The notes under the pieces: model-generated | Seen by the model: the letters and a program-made list of their open reading frames with translations, nothing else | Databases searched by the model: none | Told to the model about the DNA's origin: nothing | DNA from: JARRKU01 sp963675565 | GTDB lineage: Bacteria > Desulfobacterota > Desulfobacteria > Desulfobacterales > Desulfosarcinaceae | NCBI GenBank assembly: GCA_963675565.2 | Contig: CAXXYD010000004.1 | Coordinates: forward strand, 1,054,001-1,118,000 | Length of the DNA stretch: 64,000 bases | Reading direction: 5' to 3' | Part shown: one piece after another, positions 28,298 to 37,358 of the stretch | How positions within the stretch are numbered: position 1 is the first letter of the stretch | Layout of the letters: every line of letters begins with the position of its first letter | Position numbers and translations under genes: made by a program

Positions 28298-29062
28298 ATG
28301 CTTCTAGTCATCGATGTCGGCAATACCAATACGGTTATGGGCGTTTTCAAAGATAATGCACTGGCCCGGAATTGGCGCATTCGCACCGAACGCAACACAA
28401 CCGAGGATGAATTCAATGTGCTGGCCGCCGGCCTGTTCTCGAAAAGCGGGGTCACCTTTTCACAGATCGAAAAAACGGTGATTTCCTGCGTGGTGCCCCC
28501 CATGGTGACCATATTGGATGCCTTCGGACGCAAATATCTGGGCCATCCCCCCCTGTGGGTGGACGCCAAATCCTATCCGGGCATGCCCATCCTCGGCAAA
28601 AACCCGGACGAAGTGGGAGCGGACCGCATTGTCAATGCGGTAGCCGCATACCAGCGCTACAAGAAAAGTCTAATCGTCATCGATTTCGGCACGGCCACCA
28701 CCTTTGACGCCATATCCGAAAAAGGAGAGTATCTGGGCGGTGTCATCAGCCCGGGAGTCGGCATCTCCTCGGAAGCATTGTTTACCCATGCGTCCAAGCT
28801 TCCGCGGGTCGAAATTTTCAAAGCCCCCGAAAAAGTCATTGGCAAGGATACCATCGAAAGTATTCAATCGGGAATCATCTTTGGATATGCCGGTCTGGTG
28901 GATGGCATTGTCCAGCGCATGCAGGCGGAAATGGGAAGCAACCCCAAGGTGATCGCCACCGGAGGATTGGCCCCCATGATGCACAATGTGGCCCATAGCA
29001 TCGAAACCGTCGTTGCCGACCTCACGCTGGAAGGGCTGCGGATCATCAGTCTTCAATTATAG
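28298..29062 (+). CDS. coaX: Type III pantothenate kinase
   Basis: 254-residue ASKHA-fold kinase for the first step of CoA synthesis. The phosphate loop LLVIDVGNTNTVMGVF starts the protein. NPDEVGADRIVNAVAAY, the catalytic DFGTATTFDAI, and GGVISPGVGISSEALF complete the family signature. This class is resistant to CoA feedback. It is the last gene of the tilS-ftsH-folP-coaX string and converges on a sensor kinase gene. Confidence 0.95.
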   Translation: MLLVIDVGNTNTVMGVFKDNALARNWRIRTERNTTEDEFNVLAAGLFSKSGVTFSQIEKTVISCVVPPMVTILDAFGRKYLGHPPLWVDAKSYPGMPILGKNPDEVGADRIVNAVAAYQRYKKSLIVIDFGTATTFDAISEKGEYLGGVISPGVGISSEALFTHASKLPRVEIFKAPEKVIGKDTIESIQSGIIFGYAGLVDGIVQRMQAEMGSNPKVIATGGLAPMMHNVAHSIETVVADLTLEGLRIISLQL

Positions 29063-29105
29063 GTTGTCATTTTTCTTTGGGAACACAAAACAGCCGCATC
29101 GATAT

Positions 29106-31913
29106 CTATCTGCCATCCAGAATCGTCCGGATTTTTTTTGACAGTTCGGCGATATTGAACGGTTTCTGGAGAAACCCGTTGCAACCGCTTTTCAATACGG
29201 CCTCCGCCTGGCTATCAAGGGCATACCCGCTGGACAATAAAACCGCCATGTCCGGAGCAATGGCCTTTATACGATCAAAGGTCGCCCGGCCATCCATCTC
29301 CGGCATGATCAAATCGAGAATGACCAAATCGATTTTGGAGCCGTCCGTGCGAACCGCATCCAAGGCCGCTTTGCCGCTCCTGGCCGTAATCACCACGTAC
29401 CCCAACCGCTGCAACATGGCCCGGCCCACTTCGATGATCATCTCTTCATCGTCCACCAGCAGAACGGTCTCTTTGCCTTTCAGCGGCTCACCTTCTTCCA
29501 TGGCGATGGATCGGGCCTCTTTTCCCGAAGCCGGCAAAAATACGGCGAACGTCGCACCGTGTCCGATTTCGCTGTCAACGGTAATGAACCCGCCGTGATT
29601 TCTGATAATCCCATAGGCGGAAGCCAAACCGAGTCCCGTACCGCGGTCTTTCTCCTTGGTGGTAAAAAAGGGGTCGAAAATGCGGTGCCGAACGGCATCG
29701 TCAATGCCGATGCCTGTATCGGAAATTAAAATTTTGACATAAAGCCCCGGCTCCGCCTGATGAAGGCGGGCAAAACGATCGCCCAGAATGACCTGGCTGG
29801 TTTCAAGGGAAAGCGTCCCCCCGCCGGGCATGGCCTGCCATGCGTTGACGTAAATGTTCAGCAGCACGTGTTCGATCTGCCCCTGATCGGCCTCCACTGC
29901 CGGCAGGCCATCCGACAGGCGGGACTGGATGCGGATTTCCTTGCGGGTTCGCCCGAACATTTCCGAACTGTGTTTGACCAGGGTATTCATATCCAGCGGT
30001 TTGACTTCATACTTACCCCCCCGGGCCAGACCCAGCAATTGTCGGGTCAAACTGGTTGCGCTGCGAACGTATTCCTCAATCCCGTCAATATGTTCGCAGC
30101 ACGGATGCCCCAAGGGCAGATCCATTCTCATCAAAGAGGCCCGACCCTGGATACCCATCAGCAAATTGTTGAAGTCATGGGCAATACCTCCGGCCAGGGT
30201 GCCCAAAGACTCCATTTTCTGGGCATGCTCATACTGGGCTTCAAGCAACTTGCGTTCGGTGATATCCGTCAGGTTCACGATCATTCCCACGGAAAGGGCC
30301 GTATCCGCCTCTTTGATCAATGCGGCACTGATGATAACGGATAGCGATCGCCCGTCCCGGGTCAGCCGACGCGTTTCGAACACCGTCGGTTTTTCCGTCC
30401 GGTAAATAGCCTCGATCTGTTCACTGGTAATTTGTTTCTGGTCTTCAGGGACAAACGGGATACGCGCCCCTTCCACTTCATCCAATGACCAGCCGAAAAC
30501 CTTGGTAAACGCCGGATTGATAAAACGGGGATACCCATTCGTATCATAGATGACCATGGGGTCGGGGTTGGCCTGAAAAATGGCATTCAAATGCTGTTCG
30601 CTATCTCTGAGCGCTTTTTCAGCGTCCCTGCGCTCGGTGATGTCGGTGTGGATACCGATCACCCGCAAAGGCTTGCCGTCTTGGCTCCACTCCATCACCT
30701 TGCCGCGGTCCAGAATCCATTTGAGCGTCCCGTCCTTGCAGCGCATCCGGTGCTCATTCTGATAATAGGGCACCTTGCCGGCAAAGTGTCTTTCCAGGTC
30801 GGCGTGGGCGTGGGCCTTATCGTCCGGATGCACGCGGCTTTCCCATTCGTCAAAGGTGTCGCCGATTTCATCTTCTTCAAAGCCCAGCATGGCCTTCCAC
30901 TGCCTCGAAAAATAGACCCGGCCGGTGTTGACGTCCCAGTCCCACACGCCGTCGCCGGAACCCTCTAAAGCAAACTGCCATCTTTCTTCACTCTCGCGCA
31001 GATCCGCCTCCGTCTTGCGGCGAAGCGCCAGTTCCGCAGTTAGCTCCCGGGTCCTGGCCCGAAGCTGCTGTTTGAAAATCAGCACACCGGCAAAAAGCAC
31101 GACCAGCACACCGATGGCAATCCAAATAACCCATCTGGCCCACTGCGAAAGCCCATCCTTCAGCAGAGCAACCCCCAGCCATTTTTCCAGGGAACGATAG
31201 TAAATGGACCGCTCATCCTTTTTCAACGCGACGATATAACGGTCCACTGTCCTGAGAAGCCCTGCTTTTTGATCCTTGGCGGCCGCGTAATGAATTTTTA
31301 TCGGGTTGAACACAACCCCGTTGATGTCGACATTGTATCGGGAAGCGAATTGCATACCGAAAAAGCGGTTGGCGACACCTGCATCGGCCTTGCCCGCTGA
31401 GACTTGTTGCAGCACGGCATGATAGTCGTCCGTCTCGATGATTTGGCAGGCGATGCCGAAGTCCTTTATCAGACGATCCAAAGCCAACGCATGGACATCT
31501 CCCTTTAAAACAGCCACCTTTTTCCCCGACAAGTCCGCAACCGATCGGATGTCCGAACCCCGGGCGGTGAATAACTGACCCCAGTTGGTCAGCAGGTTTT
31601 CCCGGGTAAAATCATACCGCTGCGCCCGCTCGGCGGTATAGGCGACGGTGCAAAGCAAATCGATCTGATGGTCTGCAAGCCTGGACATGCACTGGTCGAA
31701 TGTGCCCGCCACATATTCAATCCGCCAGTGCTCTTTTTCGGCGACATATTCAATGATGTCGGCAAAAATCCCTTTCGGCGTGCCATCCGTACCCATAAAA
31801 ATAAGGGGGGGGTTATTGTAGACACCGATCTTGACGGCGGAATCGGCGCGCAGGGCGCAGGGGTAACCGGGCTGAAAAAAAAGAAGGATAAAAAGGATGA
31901 CTGCCTTTTTCAT
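29106..31913 (-). CDS. Hybrid sensor histidine kinase with periplasmic solute-binding domain
   Basis: 935 residues. A signal peptide (1-22) precedes a type 3 extracellular solute-binding domain (about 26-245), like those of BvgS-type sensors. A membrane helix lies near 265-285. Two PAS/PAC domains follow (about 315-430 and 440-555), then a HisKA-like segment with the phosphoacceptor His in GGIAHDFNNLL, an HATPase with the N box, DTGIGI and GTGLGLA motifs, and a C-terminal receiver domain (about 810-930; phosphorylation Asp in LVILDLIMPEMDG). The ligand is probably a small amino acid or organic acid. No partner response regulator is adjacent, so it may signal through the fused receiver or to a distant partner. 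Confidence 0.93.
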   Translation of the reverse strand: MKKAVILFILLFFQPGYPCALRADSAVKIGVYNNPPLIFMGTDGTPKGIFADIIEYVAEKEHWRIEYVAGTFDQCMSRLADHQIDLLCTVAYTAERAQRYDFTRENLLTNWGQLFTARGSDIRSVADLSGKKVAVLKGDVHALALDRLIKDFGIACQIIETDDYHAVLQQVSAGKADAGVANRFFGMQFASRYNVDINGVVFNPIKIHYAAAKDQKAGLLRTVDRYIVALKKDERSIYYRSLEKWLGVALLKDGLSQWARWVIWIAIGVLVVLFAGVLIFKQQLRARTRELTAELALRRKTEADLRESEERWQFALEGSGDGVWDWDVNTGRVYFSRQWKAMLGFEEDEIGDTFDEWESRVHPDDKAHAHADLERHFAGKVPYYQNEHRMRCKDGTLKWILDRGKVMEWSQDGKPLRVIGIHTDITERRDAEKALRDSEQHLNAIFQANPDPMVIYDTNGYPRFINPAFTKVFGWSLDEVEGARIPFVPEDQKQITSEQIEAIYRTEKPTVFETRRLTRDGRSLSVIISAALIKEADTALSVGMIVNLTDITERKLLEAQYEHAQKMESLGTLAGGIAHDFNNLLMGIQGRASLMRMDLPLGHPCCEHIDGIEEYVRSATSLTRQLLGLARGGKYEVKPLDMNTLVKHSSEMFGRTRKEIRIQSRLSDGLPAVEADQGQIEHVLLNIYVNAWQAMPGGGTLSLETSQVILGDRFARLHQAEPGLYVKILISDTGIGIDDAVRHRIFDPFFTTKEKDRGTGLGLASAYGIIRNHGGFITVDSEIGHGATFAVFLPASGKEARSIAMEEGEPLKGKETVLLVDDEEMIIEVGRAMLQRLGYVVITARSGKAALDAVRTDGSKIDLVILDLIMPEMDGRATFDRIKAIAPDMAVLLSSGYALDSQAEAVLKSGCNGFLQKPFNIAELSKKIRTILDGR

Positions 31914-32054
31914 AGCGCCTTGCAGCTAAAGTCCGGGACCGCGGGAGGGCCCCGTATCCATTGTCAATAAGTGGCCGTTGCCCCGGGCTTCGGATTTCGC
32001 CGGAGTGGTCATTTTTTTTGGAGTCATGAAATTAGCATGTCAAACCGGCCGGGG

Positions 32055-32972
32055 TCAGGACATGCTTTCCAGGTAACCCCAATATCCCATGATGCTGTTA
32101 TTCAAAAAATTGCGTTCACGGCCCTGGACATCGGCAGGCAGTTGACCAAATGCCTTGAGCAGCGGATCCGTTTTCACCAAGTAATCCGCGCAAGCCCGAA
32201 TGGCGGCAGGCCGATCCACGCCAGCATTTTTTTGGAACGGGTGGATCATCTCTTTCCAGCGAATCAGTTGATCGCGATGGGCCGCCATGCATTCCATGGC
32301 ATTGGCCCGTCGACCGACATGGCCGTAACATATCTGGTGTGGATGCAATCGAAGCAGTTTGTCGAGGCTGTTGAGGCTGGTTTCCAGAAAAAACCGCGGC
32401 GGCGTTGCCGGCCTTAAATAGACACTGTCACCCACAGGCAGACTGACGCCGCAGGCTTCTCCGGCAAACAAAGTACCCTGCGCAAAATAGCTGCAGTGGT
32501 GGGCGGCATGGCCCGGGGTTTCAATGGCGACGATTCGGTCGTGCGTCAGTTGGTCCGAGCCCAGCAGCCGCTTGGCGGGTACCGGGGCGATCGGTCCGTA
32601 AGCTTCGGCGAGTTCTCCCAGGGTTTTCAGCGAACCCTGCCAGAGCCGCTCAGGGTCAATCAGGTGGTGGATCCCCTTGGGATGGCAAACCACGGCGGCG
32701 CCTGGGAACTGGTCGGACAGGAGCCCGACACCACCGGCATGGTCGATGTGAATATGGGTCAGTAAAATCATGTCGAGTCGGTCCACACCCAATTCGGCCA
32801 AAGCGGAAAAGAGATGGGGACTTGCCGATGCCGGCCCCGCATCGATGAGCACCACCGGATCGGCGCAGTACAGCCAGGCGCCGATGAACCCATCGAATCC
32901 GGGAATGGGTACCGGCAGCGAGATCAGGTAAAGGTCATCGTCCCATTGATGAATATGGGCATTGGAATGCAT
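32055..32972 (-). CDS. MBL-fold metallo-hydrolase
   Basis: 305-residue metallo-beta-lactamase-fold protein. The zinc motif is THIHIDHAGG near residue 90, with a further His in ETPGHAAHHCSYF and another in CYGHVG. The usual metal-bridging Asp (GD) position reads GEACG, an unusual Glu. The family includes glyoxalase II-like and many uncharacterised hydrolases; the substrate is unknown. The region C-terminal to about 215 is helical. It is a solitary gene on this strand. Confidence 0.85.
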   Translation of the reverse strand: MHSNAHIHQWDDDLYLISLPVPIPGFDGFIGAWLYCADPVVLIDAGPASASPHLFSALAELGVDRLDMILLTHIHIDHAGGVGLLSDQFPGAAVVCHPKGIHHLIDPERLWQGSLKTLGELAEAYGPIAPVPAKRLLGSDQLTHDRIVAIETPGHAAHHCSYFAQGTLFAGEACGVSLPVGDSVYLRPATPPRFFLETSLNSLDKLLRLHPHQICYGHVGRRANAMECMAAHRDQLIRWKEMIHPFQKNAGVDRPAAIRACADYLVKTDPLLKAFGQLPADVQGRERNFLNNSIMGYWGYLESMS

Positions 32973-33049
32973 ATGAATTTTTCGACCTAATACGGGAGCG
33001 GTGAACCAACCGCTTCCTGATTCTGGCTACAAGGCCATGTTTTTCTATA

Positions 33050-33703
33050 TCAGCGGCTCAACGACTCTTTGAACACTTTGTAAAAAAGGCCGTAATCGGC
33101 CATGCCCCGTTGGATGATCTTGTCGAAATCATCGATATTCCGAATATTCAAAACCATGTTCACACTTTTCTGGAAAGCAATCATATGGTCCATGGTTCGG
33201 AAACGGCTGGTGACAAGAGTGACGTATATATTGCGCCGGGTATCCATACTGAGTCGTTCCAGATAAATCAGGAGAGGATTGGCGTCCGGATCCTGGGTAT
33301 CGAAATATTCATTGACGATGAGCAGGTCAAAATTGTGGTAACGTAATTTCTTGAGCGCCTCACGGCTGTTGGGCACTTCAGTGATATGATACTCCATGAT
33401 CTCCAGACCGGGGCGCATTTTTTCCCGGATCAGGGAATCCGATTCACACACCAGAGCCGTTTTGCCCTCCTCCTCCATAAAATCGAACGGCTTATCCGCC
33501 GCATCATAGCCGTCGCCTTCATCTTCATCAAAGGCGAACAGATCATCAAACGCCGCATCGGATTCAGCAGCGGCATCGTCGGCGGCCGGGATAAGGATTT
33601 TGGATTTGCAGCGCGGGCATTTGACACTGGCCGATTGGCCGGCCGGCAATTTGTCGTCGGCAATTTTAAATTTCCCCTGGCAGCTTTCGCATTCAATATC
33701 CAT
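33050..33703 (-). CDS. Zinc-ribbon protein with degenerate receiver-like domain
   Basis: About 217 residues. The N terminus has an MJ0042-type zinc ribbon (CESCQGKFKIAD, then CPRCKSKI). An acidic linker joins it to a receiver-like domain (about 90-215; TALVCESDSLIREKM, then FDLLIVNEYFDT). At the usual phospho-Asp position stands Asn (LLIVNEY), so classical phosphorylation is unlikely. A GTG at 33712 is an alternative start; the ATG at 33703 follows GGGTGA. It begins 15 bases after a PilT-family ATPase gene, so it probably serves pilus or surface-motility control. Precise function unknown. Confidence 0.7.
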   Translation of the reverse strand: MDIECESCQGKFKIADDKLPAGQSASVKCPRCKSKILIPAADDAAAESDAAFDDLFAFDEDEGDGYDAADKPFDFMEEEGKTALVCESDSLIREKMRPGLEIMEYHITEVPNSREALKKLRYHNFDLLIVNEYFDTQDPDANPLLIYLERLSMDTRRNIYVTLVTSRFRTMDHMIAFQKSVNMVLNIRNIDDFDKIIQRGMADYGLFYKVFKESLSR

Positions 33704-33718
33704 GGATGTCACCCGCTT

Positions 33719-34885
33719 CTATCTTTTTTTATTGTAGGTCCGGTCGATCTCCAGGTCCTTGATGTCGGTGGTGGCTTCGCCACGGGCACTCTTCACCTTG
33801 TCGATCCCCCGGCCGGCAACGGCCTTGTTGGATGCATAGGCCAGGGCCGTATCCTGGGTAATCAGTCCCTGCTCGTAAAGCCCGATAATATGGTCGTCAA
33901 AGGTGGTCATGCCAAACGGCTTGCCGGACTGCATCATTTCATAATACGTCTTGCCTTCGGATTCGCCCTGCAGAATAGCCTCTTTGACCCGCAGATTCAT
34001 TCGCAACACTTCAAAAGCGGCCACCCGGCCTCCACCGATTTTGGGCAGCAGGCGCTGGCTGATCACCCAGCGAACCGTATCGGCCAGTCGGATGCGAACC
34101 TGTTTTTCCTCTTCGTTGGTAAACATACCCAAAATACGGTTTATGGCCTGACCGGCATCCACGGTATGCAGCGTGCTCAACACCAGATGGCCGGTTTCGG
34201 CTGCAGTAAGGCCGATTTCAACGGTTTCCCGGTCACGCATTTCACCCACCAGAATGACCTTGGGGGCCTGGCGCAGGGCGGCCCTCAACCCGTTGGCGAA
34301 AGAATCGAAATCGCGCCCCAGTTCCCGCTGGTTGAAGGTGGCCTTTTTGTGGGGGTGCTGATACTCGATGGGGTCTTCCAGGGTCACCACGTGGGCGGCT
34401 CTTTTTTCGTTGATATCTTCCAGGATGGCCGCCAGAGAAGTGGTTTTACCGGTTCCTGTGGCGCCGGTAAAGATCACGATGCCGTTCAGCTCGTTGGCGA
34501 CATCAAAAAAAGACTTGGGCAGCTTCATATCCCGGATGGTGGGCACTTTGGACTCCAATTGCCGCAAAACGATGGAATATTTTCCGGTCTGTGAAAAAAT
34601 ATTGACGCGAAACCGCGCCTTGCCGGGCAAACTATAAGATAAGTCGCACGATCCGGTATTGATCAAGGTCTCCGTCAGCCGGCGATCACCGCCGATCAGG
34701 TTCATGGCCGCCATCTCGGTTTGAAAAGGCGAAAGGGCTTTGATGGGCGGTTTGATATCCACCGGCAGAAGCTCCCCGGCGCTCTCCACCTGCAATGGTC
34801 TTCCCACGGTAAAATTCAAATCGGACACCGAGCTATGGGAATCCAGCATGCGTGTCAAGATATGATCAATTTCCTGTCGTCTCAT
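33719..34885 (-). CDS. PilT/PilU-family pilus retraction ATPase
   Basis: 388-residue hexameric secretion ATPase. Walker A is GATGTGKTTSLAAIL, the Asp box is VVTLEDPIEYQH, and the His box/AIRNLI-type region is present as LRVKEAILQGES. The N-terminal domain lacks the conserved PilT start and the C terminus carries extra basic residues, so it is the more divergent, PilU-like member. It starts 22 bases after pilT on the same strand and would power or assist type IV pilus retraction. Confidence 0.88.
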   Translation of the reverse strand: MRRQEIDHILTRMLDSHSSVSDLNFTVGRPLQVESAGELLPVDIKPPIKALSPFQTEMAAMNLIGGDRRLTETLINTGSCDLSYSLPGKARFRVNIFSQTGKYSIVLRQLESKVPTIRDMKLPKSFFDVANELNGIVIFTGATGTGKTTSLAAILEDINEKRAAHVVTLEDPIEYQHPHKKATFNQRELGRDFDSFANGLRAALRQAPKVILVGEMRDRETVEIGLTAAETGHLVLSTLHTVDAGQAINRILGMFTNEEEKQVRIRLADTVRWVISQRLLPKIGGGRVAAFEVLRMNLRVKEAILQGESEGKTYYEMMQSGKPFGMTTFDDHIIGLYEQGLITQDTALAYASNKAVAGRGIDKVKSARGEATTDIKDLEIDRTYNKKR

Positions 34886-34907
34886 CCGTCACCTCTGTCG
34901 GCCGGGC

Positions 34908-35990
34908 CTACGCCTCGGTAAAATCAACGGGCACACCCCTCAAAAGCGGTCGGAAACGCCCTTTTTCATTGGCTTTCATGTAAGCATCATCAGCGCTGAT
35001 CTTGCCTTTATTGAAAAGCTCCATGATGGCATCGTCCAGCAATTGCATGCCGTATTTCTTACCGGTCTGAATCATGGACGGGATCTGGTGGGATTTTGAC
35101 TCGCGGATCAAATTGCGCACGGCAGGGGTGGCAATGAGAATTTCCAGGGCCGGAATCCGCCCCCTCTTGTCGATGCGTTTGAACAGGGTTTGAGAAATGA
35201 TGGCCCGGATACCATCCGCCAGGGTAGATCGGATCTGCCCCTGTTCTTCAGCCGGGAAAACCTCCACAATACGGTCCACGGTTTTTGCGGCACTGGTGGT
35301 GTGCAGGGTGGAAAAGACCAGATGACCGGTGGATGCCGCCTCGATGGCCTGGGAAATGGTTTCCAAATCCCGCATTTCACCGACAAGGATAATATCGGGG
35401 TCTTCACGCAGGGCGCCGCGCAGGGCCGCAGAGAATGATTTGGTGTGAATGCCCACTTCACGCTGGTTCAAAATGCATCCCCGGCTTTTGTGGACAAATT
35501 CGATGGGATCTTCAATGGTGATAATATGGTCGCTCCGGGTCCTGTTGGCTTCATCGATTATCGCCGCCAGGGTTGTGGACTTGCCGCTGCCGGTGGGTCC
35601 GGTCACGATAACCAGCCCGCGGGGCAATCCGGCCAGTTTGGCCATAACCGGGGGCAGCCCAAGCTGCTCGCAATTCATGATATTGCTTGGGATTTCCCGG
35701 AATACAGCGGCCACACCGTTTTTTTGCATAAAAAAATTGGCCCTGTAGCGTGCCAATCCCGGTATTTCGTAACCGAAGTCCACGTCTCCGGTCTCTTCAA
35801 AAACCTTGATCTTGTCCGCCGCGGCAATTTCGTATAGCATGGCCCGCAACTCGTCGTTGTCTAAAACCTTGAACTTTACCCGTTCCACGTCCCCATGGAT
35901 GCGCAGAGCCGGAGGCTGTCCCGCGTTCAAATGCAGATCCGAGGCGTTTTGTTCGTGCATCAATTTGAAAAAAGCGTCAATTTTGGCCAT
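34908..35990 (-). CDS. pilT: Twitching motility ATPase PilT
   Basis: 360 residues, the typical length. The N terminus reads ASDLHLNAGQPPALRIHGD, a PilT hallmark. Walker A is GPTGSGKSTTLAAI, the Asp box is ITIEDPIEFVHKSRGCILNQREVG, Walker B is DPDIILVGEMRDLET, and the retraction motif reads AVRNLIRESKSHQI (usually AIRNLIRE). It retracts type IV pili for twitching motility. No pilin genes are in the window. Confidence 0.94.
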   Translation of the reverse strand: MAKIDAFFKLMHEQNASDLHLNAGQPPALRIHGDVERVKFKVLDNDELRAMLYEIAAADKIKVFEETGDVDFGYEIPGLARYRANFFMQKNGVAAVFREIPSNIMNCEQLGLPPVMAKLAGLPRGLVIVTGPTGSGKSTTLAAIIDEANRTRSDHIITIEDPIEFVHKSRGCILNQREVGIHTKSFSAALRGALREDPDIILVGEMRDLETISQAIEAASTGHLVFSTLHTTSAAKTVDRIVEVFPAEEQGQIRSTLADGIRAIISQTLFKRIDKRGRIPALEILIATPAVRNLIRESKSHQIPSMIQTGKKYGMQLLDDAIMELFNKGKISADDAYMKANEKGRFRPLLRGVPVDFTEA

Positions 35991-36094
35991 TGGCAGCTCC
36001 CTGGTAATCTAACGGTAGATAGGTCATCATCAGAAAAGCGTATCGTCGCGCATTCATCTCTCCCCCGGTATTATCGGCCGGTCTGAAAAAGTGA

Positions 36095-36610
36095 TTAGCT
36101 GAAAGTGCCGGGCGGCTGTTTTAGAACGGCGACTTTGTCGTCAGCCGCATCCATGGCGTCCATACTCTCTTTGCCAATTTCGAGCAGCTTTGAATGGGCT
36201 TCGATAACCGAACGGATCTGGACTTCGATCTGCATGCGCTGTCGCTTCAATTCGACAATATCTTCATGCAGTTGTGAAAGGCGATTGTGGGCACGATTGA
36301 GGACTTTTTCGGCCTTGACTTCGGCATCGGCAATAATCACCTCGGCCGATTTGCGGGCATTTTCTTTCATCTGCTCAAGCACTTTTTGGGAATTGAGCAT
36401 GGCGCGCTTGAAGGTCTCCTCGCGTTCCTTGTAACCCTGGGTCTCCAGCTTGAGCCGCCGGATCTCCTCCCGCAAGGATTTGTTGTCGCCCTGCGTGGTG
36501 GCAAAAATATCGGCCACCTGTTCGAGAAACCGGTCCACTTCACGGATATCGAATCCGCGAAACCGGACCCTGAATTGTTGTTGTTGAATATCAAGAGGTG
36601 TCAGCTGCAT
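36095..36610 (-). CDS. DivIVA domain protein
   Basis: 171 residues. The N-terminal DivIVA membrane-targeting motif (LTPLDIQQQQFRVRFRGFD) is followed by a long coiled coil (about 30-150) rich in heptads of charged residues. DivIVA-like proteins mark curved membranes and poles and recruit division or polarity factors. It sits directly downstream of yggT, a common pairing, and next to the pilT genes, so a polar role is plausible. Confidence 0.9.
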   Translation of the reverse strand: MQLTPLDIQQQQFRVRFRGFDIREVDRFLEQVADIFATTQGDNKSLREEIRRLKLETQGYKEREETFKRAMLNSQKVLEQMKENARKSAEVIIADAEVKAEKVLNRAHNRLSQLHEDIVELKRQRMQIEVQIRSVIEAHSKLLEIGKESMDAMDAADDKVAVLKQPPGTFS

Positions 36611-36633
36611 ACGAAAGTCCTCTCAGCGCGTTG

Positions 36634-36939
36634 CTACATGTTAATAAGCATCGAACCGACCTGATTTATACTCGGAACGAACCACTGATTCAGTAAAATA
36701 ATAATAATAAAAACGATAATCGGAGAGAAATCGATTCCCCCGTAGGAAAGCGGCAACCGTCTTCGAATCGGGTAAAGCACAGGTTCGGTAATATTATGAA
36801 TAAATCTTACAATGGGATTGTAAGGATCCGGATTGACCCATGACAGCACTGCCCGGGCAACGATAACCCATTGATAAAAAGTCAGGACCATCCATAAAAC
36901 GCTCGCCACCGCTTTAAAAAAGTAACCAATGAAAAACAT
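36634..36939 (-). CDS. YggT family membrane protein
   Basis: 101-residue membrane protein with hydrophobic segments at about 8-30 and 65-85 and the family core YQWVIVARAVLSWVNPDPYNPIVRFIHNITEPVLYPIRR. YggT proteins are usually found beside divIVA and proC; both are near here, although proC lies about 3 kb away on the opposite strand, separated by the AOR pair. Precise role unknown. Confidence 0.88.
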   Translation of the reverse strand: MFFIGYFFKAVASVLWMVLTFYQWVIVARAVLSWVNPDPYNPIVRFIHNITEPVLYPIRRRLPLSYGGIDFSPIIVFIIIILLNQWFVPSINQVGSMLINM

Positions 36940-37158
36940 ATTCCGTCAAACCTTATAATACTTTTTTTTCAATGCAAGAAAGAACAAACACAGCTTTGAG
37001 TGCCGGCCATCACTGTTTATCATCCCGGCACCAGGTGGAAGGATACGGTGAATCACATGAATAAGTCAAGGTTTTTCAAGGGTTGCGGCGACAGCCGCAT
37101 AACCGTTTTCGACTGGCGTAATCCTTTTCAAGAAGGAAAAAGCATGCCCTGTGGAAAA

Positions 37159-37356
37159 TCAACCACCGGCAATCATGGGAATAGGTTCAATTACTGCCCC
37201 GTCTTCCACCGGGGTGGTGGAAAAATGCGGCCGGGAGATCAGCTTTCCGTTCAGACGCACCACCGCATAAATATGGCCGTCCTGCAGCAATTCAAGGACC
37301 TGGTCCAGGGCCATGCCAGGCTGCCACTTCATCGGCTGGTTGTCGACGGTAATCAT
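37159..37356 (-). CDS. MoaD/ThiS-like ubiquitin-fold protein
   Basis: 65 residues with a beta-grasp pattern and a C-terminal GG (IPMIAGG), as in MoaD and ThiS sulfur carriers. It begins 2 bases after the AOR stop, so it is translationally coupled to the AOR. MoaD-like proteins next to AOR genes are thought to deliver sulfur for the tungstopterin cofactor; that role is inferred. Confidence 0.82.
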   Translation of the reverse strand: MITVDNQPMKWQPGMALDQVLELLQDGHIYAVVRLNGKLISRPHFSTTPVEDGAVIEPIPMIAGG

Positions 37357-37358
37357 GG

